A stretch of 38,061 bases of DNA from an uncultured Prevotella sp. (GCA_900315765.1 ONAK01000012.1:1-38061); one strand, 5' to 3'; counted from the first letter of the stretch, positions 6,830 through 14,119 are shown. Translations and numbers: made by a program. The notes: generated from the letters alone by a model not told the origin.

Positions 6830-8244
6830 TCTGGTTCAACATGATACTGATAGTCTACTACGTGTTGGTAGTCATCGCCATTGTTCATGTGGTGATGGAC
6901 AACCGCCAACCCGCCAAGACGATGGCATGGGCGCTGGTGATATACTTTGTGCCTGTGGTTGGTATCGTGTTCTATCTCTTCTTTGGCATCAACCATCGTA
7001 AGGAGCGTTATGTCAGCGAGCGCTCAATGAATCAGCTCACCAAACGCTCGATGCTGGAGTTTGCCGAGCAGCAGAACCTCCGTCTGCCCGACAAGCACAA
7101 ACCGCTGATCGACTTGTTTGTGAATCAGAATCTTTCGTTGCCCTTCAAGGATAATCTGGTGGATATCTGTACCGATGGCTATCAGTTTATTGCCGAGCTG
7201 ATGGAGGACATTGGTCGGGCCAAGGAGCACATACATATAGATATGTATATATTTGCCGAAGATCCATTGGGCACGCTTGTGGCTGATGCACTGATAGACA
7301 AGAGGGCCCAGGGGGTTGAGGTAAGACTGGTGTACGACGATGTGGGATGCTGGAATGTGCATCACCAGTTCTTTGAGCGCATGCGTGAGGCAGGTATAGA
7401 GGTGAGATCGTTTATGCCCGTAAGGTTCCCTTCGTTTACCAGTAAGGTCAACTATCGCAACCACCGCAAGATCATCGTGATCGACGGCAGAGTGGGGTAT
7501 ATCGGCGGTATGAACATTGCCCAGCGCTATGTGAAGGGTAATGATGAGCAGCCCTGGCGCGACACGATGCTAAGGGTTACCGGCGGAGGCGTTCATGCTT
7601 TGCAGCGGGCTTTCCTAGTCGACTGGTATTTCGTGGACCGCACATTGCTTTCCGATCGTAAGTACTATCCACGCTGCGAGGATATCTCCAATAACTGTCT
7701 GGCTCAGGTAGTCACCAGCGGTCCCACCACGCCTTATCCTGAAATCCAGCAGGGCTATGTGCGCATCATCCTTGGTGCCAAGCGTTATCTGTATCTCGAA
7801 ACACCTTATTTCCTGCCCAACGAGTCGGTGCTCTTTGCCTTGAAGACTTCAGCTCTGGGTGGTGTCGATGTCAGGGTGATCTGTCCGCGCCGCAGCGATG
7901 CCAGGTTTGTGGAGTGGGCCAGTCGTAGCTATCTGCGTGAGATACAGGAGGCTGGAGTAAAGGTTTATCTGTATGAGGCAGGGTTCCTCCACTCAAAGAT
8001 GCTGGTGTGCGATGACTCCATCACCACTTGTGGCTCGACCAATCTTGATTTCCGCAGTTTCGAGAATAACTTCGAGGCCAACATCTTCTTCTTCGACGAG
8101 GGACTGGCTCTGCGAATGAAGAATGTCTTCCTTCGCGACCAAGAGCAGTCGGTATCGCTCCAAGCCGCTATAGAACGGATGAATAACGGATTCTTTGTAC
8201 GTTTGTGGGAGAGTGTTACAAGGATGCTGTCGCCCCTTTTCTAA
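6826..8244 (+). CDS. cls: Cardiolipin synthase, phospholipase D type
   Basis: This 472-residue membrane enzyme condenses phosphatidylglycerol to cardiolipin. Two N-terminal membrane spans (about 3-20 and 27-46) form the PLD-N domain. Two HKD motifs follow: H213-x-K215-x4-D220 in HRKIIVIDG, and H389-x-K391-x4-D396 in HSKMLVCDD, each followed by the usual GG/GSxN segment. Length fits ClsA-type enzymes. It overlaps the dnaG stop by 4 nt. Its stop codon overlaps the stop of the convergent rsmD (8241-8244), and there is no terminator hairpin between them. Confidence 0.94.
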   Translation: MIWFNMILIVYYVLVVIAIVHVVMDNRQPAKTMAWALVIYFVPVVGIVFYLFFGINHRKERYVSERSMNQLTKRSMLEFAEQQNLRLPDKHKPLIDLFVNQNLSLPFKDNLVDICTDGYQFIAELMEDIGRAKEHIHIDMYIFAEDPLGTLVADALIDKRAQGVEVRLVYDDVGCWNVHHQFFERMREAGIEVRSFMPVRFPSFTSKVNYRNHRKIIVIDGRVGYIGGMNIAQRYVKGNDEQPWRDTMLRVTGGGVHALQRAFLVDWYFVDRTLLSDRKYYPRCEDISNNCLAQVVTSGPTTPYPEIQQGYVRIILGAKRYLYLETPYFLPNESVLFALKTSALGGVDVRVICPRRSDARFVEWASRSYLREIQEAGVKVYLYEAGFLHSKMLVCDDSITTCGSTNLDFRSFENNFEANIFFFDEGLALRMKNVFLRDQEQSVSLQAAIERMNNGFFVRLWESVTRMLSPLF

Positions 8245-8792
8245 TTTCTGAAAATCGAAAAGTTCACACTGCCGTAAGTGCGATGCTCAACAAAATGAGG
8301 ATCGCTTGAGAAGTCGTTCTCCTTGCCGTGCTCAAACACCAGTATACCACCTTCCTTAAGCATGCCGCGCTCAAAGATCAGTCCAGGAATGGTGGGCAGT
8401 TCTTTAAGTGCATAGGGTGGGTCGGCAAAGATGAAGTCAAACTGCTGTTTGCACGATTTGATATAGCGGAACACGTCGCCGCGTAGTGGTAGGATTTTGG
8501 GTGTTAGGGGTTGGGTGTTGGGTGTTAGTTTTTTGATGCAGTCGCATATAAACCTGTGGTGGTCGCGGTCCATCTCTACGCTCACCACCTGTTCGCAACC
8601 GCGCGAAAGGAGTTCGAGCGAGATACTGCCTGTGCCCGAAAACAAGTCGAGGGCTTTGATGCCTTCGAAATCAATATAGCGTGCGAGCACATTGAAAATG
8701 TTCTCCTTGGCAAAATCGGTCGTTGGGCGCGCCTTGAACGAGCGAGGAATGTCGAAATGCCTACCTTTATAGATGCCTGTAATTATTCTCAT
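8241..8792 (-). CDS. rsmD: 16S rRNA (guanine(966)-N(2))-methyltransferase
   Basis: The 183-residue protein is an S-adenosylmethionine-dependent Rossmann methyltransferase that modifies G966 of 16S rRNA. The SAM-binding motif LDLFSGTGSISLE is at 49-60 and the catalytic motif DPPY at 124-127. The opening MRIITGIYKGRHFDIP and RPTTDFAKENIFN are typical. Residues about 88-101 (KLTPNTQPLTPKILP) are encoded by a GGGTGTT-type repeat (8499-8528) and look like an inserted linker between the SAM-binding core and GDVF. It overlaps the DUF3822 stop by 4 nt, a pairing common in Bacteroidota. Confidence 0.92.
   Translation of the reverse strand: MRIITGIYKGRHFDIPRSFKARPTTDFAKENIFNVLARYIDFEGIKALDLFSGTGSISLELLSRGCEQVVSVEMDRDHHRFICDCIKKLTPNTQPLTPKILPLRGDVFRYIKSCKQQFDFIFADPPYALKELPTIPGLIFERGMLKEGGILVFEHGKENDFSSDPHFVEHRTYGSVNFSIFRN
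8499..8528. repeat. GGGTGTT-type tandem repeat inside rsmD
   Basis: GGGTGTTA, GGGGTT, GGGTGTT and GGGTGTTA follow each other on the plus strand, three near-identical units of 7-8 nt with one diverged. It lies in the rsmD reading frame and encodes a proline/threonine-rich stretch. Similar strings are, from memory, frequent between genes in Bacteroidota, but this could not be checked. Confidence 0.65.
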
Positions 8793-9589
8793 CGTCCGCG
8801 GGTTATGAGGGTTATCAAATCGTATGGCATACCTTTAATCTTGGTGGCGGGAGCATCCTGGAATTCAGCCTGGGCATTTATCAGGTAAGCATTCTGCAGG
8901 AATCGCTTCAGTTCCTGCAGCAGCCACTCTTGTTCAGGTATGTCGCCAAGAATATGCAGCTCGTCGTGTTCGCTCTCCAGTCTTAGCTGTTTCCACACAT
9001 ATAGCAGGTAGTATAGTGCATCGTGGGCTTGAGCAGTATCGAAACTGTTGCAGAACTTAAAGCGGTTCTGCTGGAAACTGAATACCTCGAGTTGCTTACC
9101 GTGGAAATAGCCGTACAGCTTGTTGCGATGCCCAGTAAAACTGCGCTGGTGGAGTTGACGCCACACGGGAGTCATCGAGTGAACAAAAGTAACACCATTG
9201 TCAAAACGGTCGCGAATAACCGTATCAAGGTTCTTGTTGATAGCAAAGAGGCATACGGCCTTCAAGTCGGGCAGTACGTCGTAATAGATCACGCGTTTCT
9301 CCTGACCTGCCGGATATGAGAAAGAGAAGATATCCTCCATCTCTGTCTCGTCGAACTGCTCAACAGGTACCAGCAGCGATGGCGTCTCTACCATGACCTG
9401 AACCTTGGTGGCGTCGGCATCGGCACAGTAGCCGGTCTTAAAGGCTTCGCGCAGATTGGCCGACATCGATATGCCGCCCTTCACAACGTAAGGACGGAAC
9501 ATGATAGGCTGCTCGGTGCTGGTGGCATCGAGTGTGGTGAATGAGAGCGTGTTTCGCCCTATGCGTATAATCGTCTTTTTCGCGTCCAT
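8789..9589 (-). CDS. DUF3822 family protein
   Basis: The 266-residue protein starts MDAKKTIIRIGRNTLSF and matches the DUF3822 family found beside rsmD in Bacteroidota, with conserved MSANLREAF and LYYLLYVWKQL segments. The family has no assigned function and I see no catalytic motif. There is no signal peptide or membrane span. Its ATG follows the stop codon of the upstream 29-residue gene with no gap (TAG then ATG, 9592-9587), and its end overlaps rsmD by 4 nt. The three genes therefore form one tightly coupled unit. Confidence 0.83.
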   Translation of the reverse strand: MDAKKTIIRIGRNTLSFTTLDATSTEQPIMFRPYVVKGGISMSANLREAFKTGYCADADATKVQVMVETPSLLVPVEQFDETEMEDIFSFSYPAGQEKRVIYYDVLPDLKAVCLFAINKNLDTVIRDRFDNGVTFVHSMTPVWRQLHQRSFTGHRNKLYGYFHGKQLEVFSFQQNRFKFCNSFDTAQAHDALYYLLYVWKQLRLESEHDELHILGDIPEQEWLLQELKRFLQNAYLINAQAEFQDAPATKIKGMPYDLITLITRGR

Positions 9590-9679
9590 CTACTTCACGT
9601 TCATCACACTGGCCACGCACAGTGCAAACAAGCACACTGCTATCACAGCCAGCACAATATTCACTATTTTATTGTTCAT
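9590..9679 (-). CDS. 29-residue single-span membrane peptide
   Basis: Translation from the ATG at 9679 gives MNNKIVNIVLAVIAVCLFAL followed by CVASVMNVK and a TAG stop. The residues from about 6 to 25 form one hydrophobic span with a lysine on each side. The stop codon directly abuts the ATG of the DUF3822 gene. A TAATTTTG promoter box lies 16 nt before its start (9703-9696), so this is the first gene of the rsmD unit. The function is unknown. Gene status is inferred from promoter position, zero spacing and the clean membrane-segment composition. Confidence 0.6.
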   Translation of the reverse strand: MNNKIVNIVLAVIAVCLFALCVASVMNVK

Positions 9680-9693
9680 CTGCATAACTTGGG

Positions 9694-9756
9694 TGCAAAA
9701 TTAATAAAAATCCGTGAAATCCGCGTAATCCGTGCCAAAAAAATATTAACTTTGCA
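9694..9756. promoter_or_regulatory. 63-bp divergent promoter cassette, copy 1
   Basis: TGCAAAATTA at the left end is a leftward TAATTTTG box (9703-9696) for the 29-residue peptide/DUF3822/rsmD unit. TAACTTTGCA at the right end is a rightward box (9747-9754) for the RecD-like helicase. Between them are three phased 9-bp units, ATCCGTGAA, ATCCGCGTA and ATCCGTGCC (9710-9736). The whole cassette matches the reverse complement of 11895-11957 at 48 of 63 positions by hand count, with no gaps. No TTG box fits the usual spacing for either promoter. Confidence 0.75.
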
Positions 9757-9762
9757 TCCGAA

Positions 9763-11184
9763 ATGATAAGCGACGAACTTAAATACCGCATCCGCGAGGC
9801 TATGGGCATGGTGCCTACGGCTGAGCAAGAGCACGCCATCGACGTGTTCTCGCTCTTTATGAGCGACCGCGACGACCAGGTGGCGATGATTCTTCGTGGC
9901 TCGGCAGGAACGGGTAAGACCACCTTGGCTGGTGCCATCGTGCGCGCCATGGCCAGTCTCAAGCAGAAGATGATTCTGCTGGCCCCTACAGGGCGCGCAG
10001 CCAAGGTCTTTTCGCTCAATGCCGGTCACCCTGCCTATACCATCCATCGCCGCATCTATCGCCAGAAGAGTGCTGGCGATTTATCGTCATTTAATCTGAA
10101 TGCCAATCTGAACCGCGATACCTTGTTTATGATTGATGAGGCCTCGATGATTGCCAATCAAGGCTATGGCGAGAGTGCGTTTGGTAGTGGTTGCCTGCTC
10201 GACGACCTCATGCAGTTTGTGTATAGCGGTCAGAACTGTCGCATGGTGCTGGTGGGCGATAAGGCCCAGTTGCCACCAGTGGGCGAGGATGAGAGTCCAG
10301 CTTTGATGGGCGATGTGCTGCGAGCCTATGGCATGAAGGTCTACGAGTGCGACCTCAATCAGGTGCTCCGCCAGAGTGAAGATTCAGGTATCCTGTGGAA
10401 TGCTACTCAGATAAGAGGTGGAGATTTAGTTTTGCCGAAAATTAAATTCCACGGTTTCCCTGATATCGTGAATGTGCCTGGCGATGAACTGATAGAATCG
10501 CTCGCTACCAGCTACAGCCATGCTGGTATGGACGAGACTATGGTTATCTGTCGTAGCAATAAGCGCGCAAATATCTATAACCAAGGCATCCGTAACACCG
10601 TTCTCGATCGCGAAGATGAGCTATGTCGCGGCGACCAGCTCATGATAGTTAAGAACAACTATTATTGGACAGAACAGTCAAAGGAAATCCCTTTTATTGC
10701 CAATGGCGATATTGCTGTGGTTCAGCGTGTGCGTAATATCCATGAACTATACGGATTCCGATTTGCTGAGGTCACCATGACGCTGCCCGATTACGACGAC
10801 TACGAGCTCACGGCTACCGTCATTCTCGATTCGCTAACAACTGAATCGCCTGCCTTGTCGCGCGAGCAGCAGGAGCAGTTATACAATGCTGTTATGGAAG
10901 ATTATGCTGATGTGCCACAGAAAGTAGAGCACATAAAAAAACTGAAGAGCGATAAGTACTATAACGCCCTGCAGATAAAATACGCTTATGCCGTGACCTG
11001 TCACAAGGCCCAGGGCGGTCAGTGGGCCCATGTCTACGTAGACCAGGGCTACATGACCGACGATATGCTCACCCCCGACTATATCCACTGGCTCTACACC
11101 GCCTTCACCCGCGCCACCGAAAAACTCTTCCTAGTCAACTGGCCCCAAACCCAGACTGAATCCCCCTCAGGCAATAAAGAATAA
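9763..11184 (+). CDS. RecD-like superfamily 1B DNA helicase / AAA ATPase
   Basis: This 473-residue protein has the Walker A motif RGSAGTGKTT (about 45-54), motif II FMIDEASM (122-129), motif III VLVGDKAQLPPVG, and the C-terminal UvrD/RecD-type segment TCHKAQGGQW followed by LYTAFTRATEKL. This places it with RecD2/Dda-like 5'-3' helicases used in recombination and repair. It lacks the long N-terminal domain of RecD2. The ATG lies only 8 nt after the -7 box, so the mRNA is probably almost leaderless. The exact biological role is unknown. The gene is followed by a composite repeat region and faces the DUF4332 gene. Confidence 0.85.
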   Translation: MISDELKYRIREAMGMVPTAEQEHAIDVFSLFMSDRDDQVAMILRGSAGTGKTTLAGAIVRAMASLKQKMILLAPTGRAAKVFSLNAGHPAYTIHRRIYRQKSAGDLSSFNLNANLNRDTLFMIDEASMIANQGYGESAFGSGCLLDDLMQFVYSGQNCRMVLVGDKAQLPPVGEDESPALMGDVLRAYGMKVYECDLNQVLRQSEDSGILWNATQIRGGDLVLPKIKFHGFPDIVNVPGDELIESLATSYSHAGMDETMVICRSNKRANIYNQGIRNTVLDREDELCRGDQLMIVKNNYYWTEQSKEIPFIANGDIAVVQRVRNIHELYGFRFAEVTMTLPDYDDYELTATVILDSLTTESPALSREQQEQLYNAVMEDYADVPQKVEHIKKLKSDKYYNALQIKYAYAVTCHKAQGGQWAHVYVDQGYMTDDMLTPDYIHWLYTAFTRATEKLFLVNWPQTQTESPSGNKE

Positions 11185-11198
11185 AAATAACTCCCTCT

Positions 11199-11334
11199 CC
11201 TTGTCATGTCGAGCATCCCCCCTTTTTTGTCATTCCGAGCGTAGTCGAGGAATCTCTGCGGCTTTTGCCGCTTGCGCCCAAAGGCGCATTTGTGAGATGT
11301 CTCCACGCGCTAACGCTTGGTCGACATGACAAGG
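11199..11334. repeat. GTCATGTCGAG repeat with 14-bp terminal inverted repeats
   Basis: CCTTGTCATGTCGA (11199-11212) is matched by TCGACATGACAAGG (11321-11334). The interior contains GAGCGTAGTCGAGGAATCTC and a GCGGCTTTTGCCGC hairpin. A second member lies inside 13878-14012. It fills part of the gap between the convergent helicase and DUF4332 genes and contains no reading frame of note. Similar GAGCGTAGTCGAG strings are, from memory, common between genes in Bacteroidota. Confidence 0.75.
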
Positions 11335-11353
11335 GAGGGATAGACGCTTGGTC

Positions 11354-11437
11354 AGTCCTGTTAGTACTGTTCTTGCGTCCCTCCGGTAGCAAGCGAGCAG
11401 AGCTCGAGCGGTCCGTTGCTATCCTATAGTCCGTTTC
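11354..11437. repeat. GCAACGGAC element right arm interrupted by a 43-bp module
   Basis: AGTCCTGTTAGT (11354-11365) and CCTATAGTCCGTTGC (11423-11437) are the two halves of a right arm that is continuous at 14084-14110. Between them sits a module starting GTTCTTGCGTCCCTCCGG (11369-11411) that recurs inside ispD at 21005-21047, followed by GTCCGTTGC, a second arm end. This looks like one repeat inserted into another. Confidence 0.7.
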
Positions 11438-11446
11438 TAAAAAAAA

Positions 11447-11854
11447 TTAATATGTCATCACAGGCTCAAGGGTCTTGGCCTCTTCTACCATTTTGGCGAT
11501 TTCGCTTACAGCAGGTACGCGGCCGCAGATGTGGAACTGGGCATTGATCTCCTCGAGCTTGGGCTGGAGGTTCTCGGGAACACGATGACGGAACTCCTTA
11601 ACGGTGTCAACACCAGCCTTCTCGAGTAACTCGGCAAACTGAGGTCCTACACCGTTTACACGGAACAGATCGGCATGGTTGGTCCAGCGCAGAATCAGTT
11701 TCTCGGGGATACCAGTAGCTTCAGCCAACTCCTTACGTCCCTTTGGGGCAGCACACTTTGCCAGCAGTTCGCTTACCTTGTTAATACCAGCGGCAGTCAG
11801 TTTCTCAGCGTAAACTTCGCCAACACCTTCAATGTCAATAATCTTGTAATCCAT
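11447..11854 (-). CDS. DUF4332 helix-hairpin-helix protein
   Basis: The 135-residue protein starts MDYKIIDIEGVGEVYAEKLT. Two copies of a helix-hairpin-helix-like motif are visible: IEGVGEVYAEKLTAAGINKV (about 8-27) and VNGVGPQFAELLEKAGVDTV (about 67-86). This is the DUF4332 arrangement, a predicted DNA-binding fold of unknown function. Length is normal for the short form. It is divergent from rmuC and shares with it the second copy of the 63-bp promoter cassette. Confidence 0.83.
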   Translation of the reverse strand: MDYKIIDIEGVGEVYAEKLTAAGINKVSELLAKCAAPKGRKELAEATGIPEKLILRWTNHADLFRVNGVGPQFAELLEKAGVDTVKEFRHRVPENLQPKLEEINAQFHICGRVPAVSEIAKMVEEAKTLEPVMTY

Positions 11855-11894
11855 AATAAATAGTTTTTAAGTTAATGGTGAATAGATTCGTTGC

Positions 11895-11957
11895 TGCAAA
11901 TATAGTTATTTTTTGCTACGGATGTTACGGATTATACAGATTTTTATTAACTTTGCA
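11895..11957. promoter_or_regulatory. 63-bp divergent promoter cassette, copy 2 (inverted)
   Basis: A leftward TATATTTG box (11904-11897) serves the DUF4332 gene and a rightward TAACTTTG box (11948-11955) serves rmuC. Between them are three phased 9-bp units, read on the complement as ATCTGTATA, ATCCGTAAC and ATCCGTAGC (11941-11915). The cassette lies in the opposite orientation to copy 1 at 9694-9756. The two -7 boxes are 43 bp apart in both copies. Confidence 0.75.
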
Positions 11958-11973
11958 GCAAAATTAACATAAG

Positions 11974-13278
11974 ATGATGATTGCATTGTATATTATTATA
12001 GGTATAGCAGTGGGAGCCGTGGTGCTCTATCTGCTGATGGACCGCCGTATGGATGCCTTGCGCATTGCAGGCGGTAAGGCCGATATAGAACTGAAGATGA
12101 AAACAGAGCAACTGGCAGAGAAGACCAGTCGCCTACAGCATCTTGAGGCAGAGAACAAAACCCTGCATGCCAAGGCCGAATCGCAGGGCCGCGAGCTGCA
12201 GCTGCTGCATCAGCAGATGACCGAGGAGCTGCAGCGCAACGAGGCGCGATTTAAGAACATGGCGCAACAACTGCTGGAACAGAGTGCGTCTAAGCTGAAG
12301 GAGTCGAACACCGAGACCATGACAGGCATCACCCAGCCGCTGAAGGATGCCATCGCCAATATGCAGAAGGCCATCAACGACAATCAGAAGGAGTCGGCAG
12401 CCCATTCTGCCTCATTCCGCGAGCAGATGCTGATGATGATGCAGCAGACACAACAACTGGGCGAGAAGGCCGAAAGTCTGACCAACGTGCTGCGCCGCGA
12501 CAACAAGGTGAGCGGCAACATGGGCGAGATTATTCTGGGCGACCTGCTCACATCGCAGGGACTGACCGAAGGTATACATTACGAGGTGCAGGCTCGTCTG
12601 CGCGACGAACTGGGGCGCCCCATGAAGCACGATGAGACTGGAAAAGAGATGCAGCCCGACGTGATATTACACTACCCGCAAGGTCAGGATGCCATCATCG
12701 ACTCGAAGGTGTCGCTGGTGGCCTACGAGAAATACGTGAATGCCGAGTCGGCCGAGGATAAGGAGCGTTACTTGCAGGATCACATCAAGAGCGTGCGCCA
12801 GCATGTAAACGAATTGGCGCGTAAAGACTATTCCAAGTACGTCAAGAACGGGCGCGATGTGATTGATTTTGTGATTATGTTTGTACCGTTTGAATCGTCG
12901 CTACAGCTGGCATTGGCCAATGACCCTACGCTGTGGCGCGAGGCTTTCGAGAAGAAGGTGTTTGTAACTGGCGAGCAGAACCTGCTAGGTATCTTACACA
13001 TGATTCATATTGCCTGGGTACAGAACCAGCAGGCTGAGAATCAGGAGAAGGTGTTCGGTCTGGCCGAGCAGTTGCTTGACCGTCTGGGTGATTTCGTTCA
13101 GCGGTATAACGACCTGGGGGCTAAGATCGAGGCTGTGCAGAAGGCCTACGACAACACCAACAACAAGCTCATAACCGGTCGCCAGAGTGTTACCCAAAAG
13201 GCCCAGGAGCTCATCACCCTAGGAGCCAAGGAAAACCCCAACCGCAAGATTCCAATGCCAGAGATCGGAATAGAGTAA
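11974..13278 (+). CDS. rmuC: DNA recombination protein RmuC
   Basis: The 434-residue protein has an N-terminal membrane span (about 3-21), a coiled coil (about 30-120) and the RmuC nuclease-like domain (about 165-395). Conserved elements are GNMGEIILGDLL, QPDVILHYP followed by IIDSKVSLVAYEKY, and FVIMFVPFES. RmuC limits certain DNA rearrangements. The domain belongs to the PD-(D/E)xK-like nucleases, and D and K of the PDV...DSK segment fit that pattern. ATG is repeated at 11974 and 11977 and either may be used. It starts 18 nt after its -7 box and lies 5 nt before the phosphopantetheinyl transferase gene. Confidence 0.92.
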   Translation: MMIALYIIIGIAVGAVVLYLLMDRRMDALRIAGGKADIELKMKTEQLAEKTSRLQHLEAENKTLHAKAESQGRELQLLHQQMTEELQRNEARFKNMAQQLLEQSASKLKESNTETMTGITQPLKDAIANMQKAINDNQKESAAHSASFREQMLMMMQQTQQLGEKAESLTNVLRRDNKVSGNMGEIILGDLLTSQGLTEGIHYEVQARLRDELGRPMKHDETGKEMQPDVILHYPQGQDAIIDSKVSLVAYEKYVNAESAEDKERYLQDHIKSVRQHVNELARKDYSKYVKNGRDVIDFVIMFVPFESSLQLALANDPTLWREAFEKKVFVTGEQNLLGILHMIHIAWVQNQQAENQEKVFGLAEQLLDRLGDFVQRYNDLGAKIEAVQKAYDNTNNKLITGRQSVTQKAQELITLGAKENPNRKIPMPEIGIE

Positions 13279-13283
13279 TAAAT

Positions 13284-13859
13284 ATGGGAGTATATATTAG
13301 CGAGGAGATTTGGGAGTTTGATCTGGAGGCGGCGCTGAAGGAGATTTCGGAACAGCGGCGCGAACAGGCCCTGAAGTTTAAATTTGAACAGGGCCAGAGA
13401 CTCTGTGTGCTGGCCTATCAACTGCTGAAGCAAGGTCTGCAGAAAGAATATGGCATCACAGACAACCCTATCTTCGAATACAACGAGCATGGCAAGCCCA
13501 GCATCGTGGGCCACCCTGAGATTTACTTCAACCTGAGCCACTGCAAGGAGGCCGTAGTCTGCGCTATCAGCGACAAGCCCGTAGGCGTTGACGTAGAATC
13601 ACATCGTGAGTTTAAGGACAGTTTGGTAAACTACACGATGAACGATGAAGAAAAGGCAGAAATTGAGAAATCCGATAACCCTGCCGCCACATTCATCCGT
13701 CTGTGGACCATGAAAGAGGCTACCGCAAAACTCATCGGCACCGGTATCACCAACGACGTAAAATCACTTATCAACCCCACGAAATATAAATATACTACCA
13801 CAGAGAAAGAAAGTTATATTTATACCATTTGTTCTTTCAGCAACGGACCACAGGACTAA
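13284..13859 (+). CDS. 4'-phosphopantetheinyl transferase superfamily protein, tail encoded by a repeat
   Basis: This 191-residue protein transfers phosphopantetheine from CoA to a carrier protein. The motifs are PVGVDVES (D103 and E105, Mg2+ binding) and FIRLWTMKEATAKLIG (W141, K144, E145). LSHC near 84-87 is the conserved NLSH segment. The length is on the short side for Sfp-type enzymes. The last residues NGPQD and the TAA stop are encoded by the left arm of a GCAACGGAC element (13840-13857), so the natural C-terminus has probably been replaced or extended. It follows rmuC by 5 nt. No polyketide or peptide synthase is nearby, so the carrier protein is unknown. Confidence 0.87.
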   Translation: MGVYISEEIWEFDLEAALKEISEQRREQALKFKFEQGQRLCVLAYQLLKQGLQKEYGITDNPIFEYNEHGKPSIVGHPEIYFNLSHCKEAVVCAISDKPVGVDVESHREFKDSLVNYTMNDEEKAEIEKSDNPAATFIRLWTMKEATAKLIGTGITNDVKSLINPTKYKYTTTEKESYIYTICSFSNGPQD

Positions 13860-14110
13860 AACGACTTTCCTCCCCCTCCTTGTCATGTCGAGCAACCACC
13901 CCCTATTGTCATGTCGAGCGTAGTCGAGACATCTCTGCGGCTTTAGCCGCTTGCGCCCAAAGGCGCATTTATGAGATCTCTCCACGCGCTACGCTTGGTC
14001 GAGATGACAGGGTGGAAAAAGGACGCTTGGTCGAGATGACAGGGTGGAAAAAGGACGCTTGGTCGAGATGACAGGGTGGAAGAAGTCCTGTTAGTCCTAT
14101 AGTCCGTTGC
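13840..14110. repeat. Composite repeat: GCAACGGAC arms enclosing a GTCATGTCGAG repeat
   Basis: The outer left arm GCAACGGACCACAGGACT (13840-13857) and the right arm (14084-14110, starting AGTCCTGTTAGTCCTATAG) belong to the GCAACGGAC family. They enclose a GTCATGTCGAG repeat starting CCTTGTCATGTCGA at 13878, and three 32-bp tandem units. The left arm overlaps the end of the phosphopantetheinyl transferase gene. The composite fills the gap between two convergent genes. Confidence 0.75.
13991..14086. repeat. Three tandem copies of a 32-bp unit
   Basis: Units start at 13991, 14023 and 14055, each beginning ACGCTTGGTCGAGATGACAG. The first two are identical and the third differs near its end. The same unit starts once, then is truncated, at 11313-11357. 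This is an in-place expansion of the right end of the GTCATGTCGAG repeat. Confidence 0.85.
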
Positions 14111-14119
14111 TAAAAAAAA

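Noticed and set aside
13840-14110. Possible CRISPR array because of the evenly spaced 32-bp repeats.
   Set aside because: The units are directly adjacent with no unique spacers, only three are present, and there are no cas genes. They are a tandem expansion of an interspersed repeat.
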